From Ascidia mentula (taxonomy: Eukaryota > Chordata > Ascidiacea > Phlebobranchia > Ascidiidae), in NCBI GenBank assembly GCA_947561715.1, contig OX387203.1, forward strand, positions 15,128,001-15,192,000: 64,000 nucleotides of DNA, written 5' to 3'. Position numbers and translations under genes: made by a program. The notes under the pieces are model-generated. The model did not search any database, was not told the DNA's origin, and worked only from the letters and a program-made list of their open reading frames with translations. Positions 55,126 through 64,000 of the stretch are shown here, in pieces (position 1 is the stretch's first letter; each line of letters opens with the position of its first letter).

Positions 55126-58100
55126 TCAAAAATAAATTCTGGGCTGAAAAAAAATCATTATCTATCATCTTCGAAAAAATTATCTACGTTAACGAAACCA
55201 TGTTTTTATGTAAAATTTAACAAAATTCTCACCGGGTTTTTCAGTTTTTCAATCTCTTTTGTCAAGACTCGAATAGATTCGGAATCGAATCCGCATCCAC
55301 GCAGCGCCAACCCCTCATTCACTTTAGGGAGAATACGACAAATATTTTCAACATCTTTTCGTTCAAACTTGTTGCCCCTCAGATCGAGATTTCCCAACTA
55401 TTTAAAATATAAAGATTGATCGGGAGTCTTTCTTTCAAATTTTCTTAAAAACAGATTAAAATCAACTCCATGTTTTTACTTTCAATTAGAAAAAGTAAGT
55501 TTTATAAAACTATTATGGATTTGAACAAATATTTATTCTCAAAATAATGAAAACCAACGTTGTGTCCCATCTTCATAATCGCTTCACAGATCATGTTTAA
55601 AGTTTCGGAATTAAGTTCGCATTTCCCCAAACCCAGAATCAAAACGGGTTCTCGAATCCGTGGAAGGAAATCCGCGAGAGCAAAAACATCCGAAATCTTT
55701 AGTGGGATTCTGATTAAATTCAACTCCTGAGGACAAGAGAGGGCAATTTCATCCCTGGATATTTCGTCAACTTCCTGTAAATCTACGAGGAAATCTGAAA
55801 CAGGCACAAGTTTATCAAAAACAAACATGGCGGTTTTTAAGATTTATTAAATCACTAAAACATTTTATTGCAAACTTCAAACAAGATTTCTTCACCTTTA
55901 ATCGGATTTTGAACTAAACATTTTTATTCCATTCTCTTCTATGAGAACAATGGAATTGTGACGTCACAATACTTACTGTGACGTCACAGTGAAGTTTACA
56001 AACACGCATCACACCGACTGGAAATAAATACTAACCTCGTAACTCGTATCCATCAGACCTTTTTTCTCGCAGGTATTTCGAAAGTTTCTTCAACAACTTT
56101 TTTGCACGCTTTACTGGGAAAGACCAGAGGGATATTAGTTGACAAAAAAAAATCGCCAGTTAACAAAATTTTGAACGCGAGTTACTTGGCCACTTACGAG
56201 GTAGCAGCATGATTTTTTCACACGTAAAAGTTCAATTCTGCCAACCTTTTTTATTTAAAGTGCATATGACACGGCCATGACAACTTTGCGTAAAACTAAA
56301 GGTACATCTACAACAAACATATATCCAAAGTTTTACGGTTCTACGTCAACTAAAAAATGTAGAAAACTGCACGAAAAGTAACGGCGACCAAAAATCGTAA
56401 ATCTTTTGCCCTGAGGAGAAAAGGACATCACATAAGGCGCTTGCGTCGAAAAAATGCATTGTTTAGATAGGAGAAGGCACCTTTTTTTGCAGATATCGAA
56501 TAGTTTCAAACATAGGAGAATGTACAGATTACGCTACCTTAAAGGTCAGAACAGGGTTTTGCATGACAAAAAAATTGTCATTGTGACGTCACGAATCAAA
56601 GGCCCTTATCAGCGGAAGACCATGGGGTATAGCAGAAACGACATAACTGTGAGTGGGCAAAACGACAATGCTAAACTAACGGTTTGTCTCTGTCGTGTTT
56701 TCAAAAGTTCATGTATCACGTTAGCGATCATAAATGCTGTAACAACAAGAACATCCTGTCCCAGTACCGTATTTACTCGATTGTAAGCCGCGGCTTATAA
56801 AGTTTTTTAACCTACCGTTTGTGCGGCTTACAATCGAGTAAATACGGTAACTGTTTTATTATTACACAACTAAACAAGACATAATAGTTTGAACTGCGGC
56901 CATCTGTCTTCAGCTTAAATTAACATCAAAATCCGTTTATTGCACTTGTTCACTTTTTGTCCCCTGTTTAATGCAATATTATGATTAAACCAGTTTTACA
57001 ATGTTTTCTATTCCTGCGCATAAGGATTGCTGCCAGCACTCGCGCACGACCGAAGCGCCTTCTACGACGTCACGCAACAATATCTCGCTTTCGCACGACG
57101 CGACAAAAGTGCGACTTTGATCAGCTGTATCTCAGAAACCAGTCGTCGTATCAAACTACTTTTTTCGCTAAAAAAGTTATGAACATCTCTTAGTTTGATT
57201 ATTAACATGTTTTATTTTTACGTGTCATATGCACTTTAAGTGTCCAAAACCACAGGTTTATGCAAAACAATGGATATGATAAATACCAATATATATGTTA
57301 CAGAAATGGTATACTTCAGTACTTGCACTACAGGACAGAACTTACTTTTTACATGTCCTAGCTCACCATCATCAATTTGAGGTATTCTGGCTGCCTGAAG
57401 TTCTGCTGCAGCAGTGGAGGTTTCACCAGCTGTAGAAACATGTGTTAAAAAGCAGAAGCAATATGTACTGGGCTACTGTTACATCTTACAAATGTTACCA
57501 AAAGCTAAATTAACAAAAAAATACAGCAAACAAATAAAATGTAAGGTTTTGAAAATTTGGTAAGACATTTCTGTCAAAAAAAAGTATGAAATGTGTATTG
57601 TAGTATGAATATAAATTAACATACAATTTTTTTCATTAACAATACATGATTGTTTAGATTAACACACCAAATGGATTGATCTACTGTGGCATGCTTACAG
57701 CACTAAAACGTTGCACACCAAGTAACAGCGGCATCACAGCCAAGCCGGGTAAGCTTCCTTTCCTGAAAGCTCAAGATATAAAAAAAGCACTGCAGTTTGA
57801 ACTCATAACCCTTGTCATTAGGAACCATAGTTCTACCAACTAAGAAAAAATGGAAACACCCAGTTTGGCTGCGATGTCACTGCCAATAAAACTCAATAAT
57901 TTAAAAATTTAACCTTTTTCTGCATGTTTTGGATATTTCTTTGAACGTCTTGAAAAAAGTCTTGCAAAACCTGTACGTTTTTGTGTGGCAGAATTGGAAT
58001 AAACTAAAGAAAAGCAAAAATACTGAGTTGATCAACTCAAGCATACCCATGCTGTAACACATAATACACTGTCAAATCTTATGCAGCGCAGTATGAAAAC

Positions 58101-61100
58101 AAAGGATTGTTGTTATGTTATGTTTTCTGCTTTGTAAATATTTATCACCATTTCCCGGCGACAGTTTTGAATGTTGGGCCTTGGAAGTTGTTGTGCCACC
58201 TGATGTTTTGGATGGAGACGATTCGATACTTGTTGAAGGCAAACCACCCCTGCAAGCTTTAAAACAATGTGTTGAAATATATAGTATAGCATATATATAT
58301 CATTTTTTTTCCATTTTTGTAGACTTTAGTGAAGTGTTGCAACATACATACCATTTAACAATTAATTTATGTGCCTTTACCACAGGTTTATTTAAAACAA
58401 CGATTATAATAAATATCAACAAATATATATGAATGCAACATGGTGGCAACATTACACTCCAGTTTGTGTTGTAAAAATGTGATACTTCATTACTTGCACT
58501 AAAAATCAATTAAGCAACGTGTGTATGTAGGGCAGAACTTACTTTTTACATGTCCTAGCTCATCACCATCAATTTGAGGTATTCTGGTTGCCTGAAGTTC
58601 AGCTGCAGCAGTGGTGGTTTCACCAGCTGTAGAAACATATGTATTACAAATCAGAATCAAAATATACTGGGCTACTATCTGTTTACAAGTGCCTTAATGA
58701 AACAGAGTACAAACATTTGCTGAAATTCTAGTAAAACTTTAAATAATTGTTCCAGTGGTTCTCAACCTGTAAGGGCTTTTTAAGTGGTGTTGTTGCGTTT
58801 GAAGTGTTCGCTACAGTGTGCATAAGAAATTACAACATAGACAAATTCCAACCAAAAATGCCAATCGTTGTAAAACTGCATGCTGCGATATGTGTCATGA
58901 ACTTTAAATGGGCATTAAATCCTGTTTCTGATTGTTATTTGGCATTTTGATATTTAGTTCAAAGTACAACACAACCATGCTTTAACACATAATACACTCT
59001 CAAATCTTGTGCAGCGCAGTTTAAAGAAGCATTGTTGTTGTGTTATGTTTCACTCAAACAGTTTTCTGCTTCGAAAACATTTACCATCATTTTCTGGCGA
59101 CTGTTTTGAATCTTGGGCATTGGAATTTGTTGCGCCATCTAATGTTTTGAATATAGTAGATTTTACATTAGTTGAAGCAAAATCTCCTTTACAAGCTTCA
59201 ATTCAGCAAAGTTTTGTCAGCAAAAAAGATGACAGAAACACATTTTTAATACACAAATATCAAATAAATATAGTACTGACGGATTTTATGCATGTTGAAA
59301 ATTGTCATACCGCTGACAGCACTATTGACAGAATCCGATTCCGAACTGATTTCACTACATCCACTTCCAGAGGCTTTAATTAAAAATTATAAAATAAAAA
59401 TAATGGTCAATAAAGCACAAACTTTCCAATGCGCTGCACATACCTGGTTTGTATCCGAGCAAAAGGCCACACACAAAACGACGAACCATTGCCCAATGGG
59501 GTTCATTGATTAAATCGTCCACGATTTGATCAAATTCTTCATCTGCCATGAACATAGAAATGTAGTGTGCACCAAACATTTCCTGCAGAACTTGATGAAG
59601 ATAGTAGAAGAGAACATCTCTCCCATCAAAGACTCTACGTCTGGGAAGCCAGGAGAACTTTGCCATTTTGAACACTACATCCTGTACTTTTACATCCTCT
59701 AAACCTACTTTTTGAAGGTCGTCATGTGTGAACACAACGGTTTTACGAACCATGCCTTCATATGCCATTTGGCTAAGTGGCAAATTGAGGTTATTTAATT
59801 TCTCTCCTTTTGCATGCTCAGAGAGACCAAGTTGTTGCAAAACGGTATCAAATACATGAGTTATGGTGGAAATACTGCGTACCTCACCAAATAACCCAGC
59901 ATAGACAATAAATTGTAAAAGCATTGGATTGCTGCATAAATCAAGCAATTGTGGAGATTTACTTTTAAGTTTGTTCCACAGTTCATTTGCTTTATCACCC
60001 GAGTAACTATCAAACAGTGTCTTTGCATCCTCAGGAGAAAGATCACTGACATAAATTGTTGGCTTAGGTCGGAGTCCTAATGGTATTGATAGCAATGAGT
60101 GGGGTCGGGAAGTAAAAATTAATATAGATTTTGGAAAAAATTGCCTGCTGCAAAGGTTAGCAACAAGCTGTTGTACTGGCAAGGGGGTGCCATACTTCAC
60201 ATTTACAGGTGCCATGTTTTCTAGTGTCCAGGTTGCCTGATCTAATCCATCAAAAATAAAAGCACACTTTTCTGGGTTGTTTATCATCCACTGGAAAACA
60301 AAACTAAGAGTTTCCTGTGAAGCATGGTTGAACTGGTTATCCAGCAGAAGCTCCTGCAAAGTAAGCTTTTTATCGCCATAGTTTAGATACATGAACCGAA
60401 GATGAAGCACTAAATGATCTTCTGTTGCTAGTTGCCTGCACAATCTCTTTGAAAGAGTAGATTTGCCACATCCAGGCGGTCCAAGAAAAGCTAGAAATAT
60501 ACCTTGCTGGTTGTCTTCTTTGAAGCTTGAAACTAGTTTCTCAAATTGGATGTGTTCACCAACAAATCGATCATTGTCCCTCTTGCTTGTTGATGGCTGA
60601 AACTCATTTTCCTTTTGAGGATCAATTCCTTTGTAAATATCAGTATCTATCAGTGTTGGTTGAACCTCTGGTATTTCAACCTTTTGCAACACTTCACTGT
60701 AAGGGACAACATCTGGATCAAGATTTTCAAGCTGATATGTTTTGATTTCATCAACTGCCTGTTGCAACTTTTCTTCTGCAAATTTTAAACAGGTTTTTCA
60801 GATAATAAATCTATTTTGCTGTGAGAAACAGTGAGCTCTAGCATCTATGTTTGGCTGGTTTATTTTTAGTGCAGCATGCTGCATAACCACAACGCAAATT
60901 GAGGATTAGCATTTATCAGTAAAACTATATTGTGATGGTAACGTCTAATGCCACAGAAAAATGATAAAATCCCAAGTACAAAAGCGGGAAAAAATTTGTC
61001 TGCTGTATGTATCATTATATTTTCATTTCAAATGCTTGTTTCCAAAGTTTTAGTTGATCTAAATCTTATTTTACGTGAATTTATGGAACTACTTTGATTC

Positions 61101-63697
61101 GTATGAGTAAGAACAAACATAATTTCAGATGACATCGAATAAGGTTGTAATCGGCAAATTTCGAGTTGTAACTCTCTCATTGGTTGTATTTTTACCCACA
61201 ATGCAGTACACTTTATGGAGGATAAAACAAAATCTGCTGAAGGACGCATGTTGGTATTTCTATTACAATAAGCTTGGCGGCGGAAAATTTATACCTTGTA
61301 TTTAATCCTCTGTTACCTCAGAAGGAGGAAGTCATAAAGCAATCAGTGAAGCAATGGGGTCAATTTTACGGTTAAGTGAGCTCATATGCAAGTGATGTTG
61401 CTTGGGTGAATTTGAGCCAGTTTTGGGCAGTTTTAAGTAGAGTTTTGGGCGTTTTAATCAGGTAGCTACGTGGTAACGTGTGCTGTATAAAATTGTGCTA
61501 AAAAGACGGTTTAAGTTTGAGGTTATATCTGCAGAATAATTACAGACTTATGTCTGCGTTGAACGGCAAAAATATTCTGGTTTTCTACTAGTTATGTTGC
61601 CAGTTCTAAACTAACCAGCCTGGCGAAACCTAGTAGTGTGAAGAAAAAGTGGACGCGAACATATGAGCGGGAAGTAAATCAATCGAAATCATAATCACTC
61701 AGCAAAACATGGAAAACAAGGCAGGTTTTATTACAAAGTTGTATATTTTCTGTTTTGCAGAGAAAGAACTTTTAGCGATTGTATGAGAGTGTTTCCGTTC
61801 CACAGTCAGCAAAAATGCTTCATCGTAGATAGACGTACGGTGTTTCAGCTACAGTGTTTGTTTTACATGTTGGCCAAACAAGCGTAAAGAAAATTCCGTA
61901 CTTTCTAAGCCCATGTGATTTACGTGAAGATGCCTTGGTAACTTACTGGCTCCGTAGCTTCATTTGACAATTTGGCTCAACGCAAGATACGGTAAACTGG
62001 AATCTTCTGTCCACCGTAATCCGTATTGAAAATAGCTGTCCCTGTACTGTCGTATCTACCAACTGATTTAAACGTTTTCACAAACACTTTTACTTCACGT
62101 ATGTTTGCTCAGCTTCGCTTGTCACAGCTACCTAATGGTTTGTAAAATGGTTACGTAGGTTATTTGTGATGTCACGAGGTTATGAGTTGTGAGCAAACTA
62201 TTGAAACAATGGCTTGATGCCACATTACCAAAATGTTTGCAATGACAACATATAAGCGCATGTGTAGAATGGTTTCATATTTCCGTCGAAACTCTTTCAT
62301 CAATTTTTCGCGGCACACACAGTTTGCGAAACCGGTTAAACGCATTATTCTGACAAGCTGTAAAGTGCACTATTCGTTCAAGTAGACAAAAATGATCGCA
62401 TGCTCATCATGATTCTACAAGGGAAGTGAGAGCTTTCGAGCATCTGGATACAAACACATAAAAGTGTCTGAAAACTTAACACCTTTTACGCAAAAAGGTC
62501 ACGGACGGCATGCTTTCGTTTTAAATGCTGAAGTCAGGCACGACAGCCCCCAACAACTATCGTAACTGGAACTTAGACATTCACTATCTGAGTGGTATAT
62601 ATGTTAATTGCCCTTCCTCAGTCGCTCTCTCTTAAGGACTCGGTTACCCAGTTTTAAATTCCATTGATGTGACGCGTATACTATTATTTGTAAACGCATT
62701 CTGTTCACGGAGTCAAATTAGTTATAGTTCAGAACACGCCCCAGAAAACCAGAACTTAGCTAAAACAGCCAAGTTCACACCGCTGGGTCTGACCCATACT
62801 CCGTAATTGAGTTTTAGGTGCTTGATAATTTCGGAAATTACATAAACTCATTACATAAAAGCCAACGATGTACATTTACAAGAACTGGCGTTCCATGAGA
62901 TTGCACCAGATTTCCATAGCAATGCATCATGCATGGCAACCTAACGGATCATTGGTAGCAAAATTGCTGACAACCATAAACAAAAATGTAGATTTCAGTG
63001 AAACATTATCTGCAGTGACAATTTAATGTGATGATGTCCACGTCATTTAATCAGAGTCCAACGGTCTAAGTCACATAATATGTTTAATTGGATTCTATGT
63101 TGTCGCTGGGACAAGACACAGATATTTGTAAATTAGTCGCATTTAAGCTAATAATTTGGTCATCTTCAAATGGTCGTAAATAAAGGCGAAATCAGTCGTG
63201 GTTCGATTTGAATACAAGTATTTGTATTCCAACCTTCCCTAGTAAAACTCCCCTACCTCGTTTATCTTCTGATTCTGTATTGGTTGATTCATGATAATGG
63301 GCATGATGGTGATGATGTTCTACAGTCTGTTGCAGATGTTCATGGTGATGTACGTCACCAGTATGTAGGTGTAGGTTCTGGAATAAAACCAGAATATTTA
63401 CACAACAACAAGGTGGTTTTCTTTTTTGGAGTAGCTTCACTAAACTAAGCATCGCCGGTTTTTGGTTGTTGAAAGTAAAGTAATAAATTACTGAGAGCAT
63501 TTGTCAACGTCTCAAAGAGACCACTATGCATATTAATAATAATATCAAAGTGTGATATGTTTGATGTAATATAGCAGATCACTATAAAGTGACTAATCAA
63601 CAAAAACCTTTACAGTCACGAATAAAGTCTTTACATTCAAGCTTACCTCGGCAACAATGTTTTGTGAGTTTTCTCCTTCTGTTTGTTGTTCGGCCAT
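55126..63697 (-). CDS. NLR3: His-rich/NACHT/linker/LRR protein, 816 aa model
   Basis: Exons: 63647-63697, 63257-63377, 59444-60775, 59311-59373, 59085-59195, 58543-58626, 58149-58256, 57346-57429, 56036-56113, 55559-55794, 55233-55397, 55126-55143; the sum is 2451 bases with one terminal stop. The leader is MAEQQTEGENSQNIVAE, with one histidine repeat (LQQTVEHH). NACHT has Walker A GPPGCGKST, FIFDGLDQ, FTSRP and YLHQVLQEMFGAHY. Differences from NLR1: the linker exon equivalent to 11747-11851 is missing; the Lys/Arg exon uses a new acceptor (TTTCCCAG); exon 59085-59195 ends 3 bases later because its old donor GTGG became ATGG; and the LRR exon ends AAC|GTTGG, a weaker donor. The last exon ends PRIYF. 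The frame is open throughout, so the gene may well be functional. Confidence 0.8.
56259..57235. mobile_element. TTAA-flanked MITE, 977 bp, in an NLR3 intron
   Basis: Ends AGTGCATATGACACG and the exact complement CGTGTCATATGCACT. It is flanked by TTAA on both sides, as for piggyBac or Kolobok-type insertion. The right flank continues as the intron of NLR1 (AAGTGCCCAAAACC near 12711), while the left flank does not, so sequence including one linker exon was lost beside it. A small palindromic MITE (56767-56847) is nested inside. No transposase frame is recognisable. Confidence 0.85.
56767..56847. mobile_element. palindromic MITE, 81 bp, TA flanks
   Basis: CCGTATTTACTCGATTGTAA and its complement form nearly the whole element. 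TA lies on both sides, as for Tc1/mariner-type insertion. The same end sequence class, CCGTATTTAC, is widespread in animal MITEs. Confidence 0.8.
63257..63377 (-). other. His-rich exon of NLR3 with the shortest repeat array
   Basis: Encodes NLHLHTGDVHHHEHLQQ, one TVEHH unit, then HHHAHYHESTNTESEDKR. The single repeat shows the exon framework without expansion; its splice sites match the other copies. Confidence 0.75.
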
Positions 63698-64000
63698 TCT
63701 TGGATTAGCAGGTGTAGCTTTGTATTGCAAGTACAGTGTAGAAATATACTACACATATATAGCCTACGGTGTGTAAAGATTTGTATATTATGCAATTTAA
63801 AAACACACATACTCATGAACAAAAAAGTAAACTAATGTAAAGTACAGTATAGAAATAATACATGTAAAATCTGTGTGATCAACAGTCTCAAGTTACATGC
63901 CTTATTTAGAAACAAATTTAACGTTGCTTATTTTGTCGACCTATAACAGCAAATACACCGTAACAGACTTGATAGTAACGGATTTCACATGACTTTACTG
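63698..64000. other. upstream flank of NLR3, no further gene seen
   Basis: The first 70 bases repeat the leader seen upstream of the other NLR genes (TAATCCAAG, TACTGTACTTGC). A second, shorter copy of AAGTACAGTATAGAAATA occurs at 63840. Nothing else is recognised before the window ends. Confidence 0.4.

Noticed and set aside
56454-57193. Two plus-strand frames inside the TTAA MITE
   Set aside because: No transposase motif, and one is crossed by the nested palindromic MITE; chance frames.

Overview
The window reads as nuclear DNA of an AT-rich animal genome. It has spliced genes with short phase-1 exons, GT/AG introns and AATAAA signals, and it holds many small transposons, a LINE and a Penelope-like element. 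An expanded NLR (NACHT-LRR) family next to trypsin-like protease copies, in a compact repeat-rich setting, suggests an invertebrate deuterostome. A tunicate is my best guess, but this is inference and not shown by any diagnostic sequence.

The backbone is a tandem array of NLR genes, all on the minus strand. Four 5' ends are present: NLR0 (exons at 1503-2043, the rest lost or beyond the left edge), NLR1 (10142-19824), NLR2 (35636-45970) and NLR3 (55126-63697). Splice phases are mutually consistent, and my models for NLR1 and NLR3 stay open from ATG to stop (878 and 816 residues). The protein order is a 17-residue leader exon, a histidine-rich exon built from a 24-bp repeat encoding LHQTVEEH (9, 4, 3 and 1 copies in NLR0 to NLR3), a single 1332-bp NACHT exon, a Ser/Thr-rich linker made of two alternating exon modules, a Lys/Arg-rich exon, and two short LRR exons. 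NLR2 has a 1-bp deletion in its first LRR exon. NLR3 has lost one linker exon.

Each NLR is followed downstream by remains of an S1 (trypsin-like) protease gene on the same strand, so the duplicated unit is NLR plus protease. Three protease copies are decayed (about 6.1-7.3 kb, 30.5-31.7 kb, 49.2-50.1 kb). One tandem copy (25573-28591) keeps every splice phase and the catalytic triad, but has GDSEGP in place of GDSGGP and a GC donor.

Mobile DNA fills the spacers: the 3' part of a Penelope-like element with a GIY-YIG domain (1-582), hAT-type MITEs with 8-bp target duplications, a TTAA MITE, a TA palindromic MITE, long inverted-repeat elements, a Jockey-superfamily LINE (50419-52606), and broken LTR-retrotransposon fossils. 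The most unusual element is a family of about nine hammerhead-ribozyme-like sequences. One (12353-12408, minus) keeps the full catalytic core. Another family member is a 59-bp insertion with a perfect 10-bp target duplication, and its empty site is preserved in the neighbouring unit.
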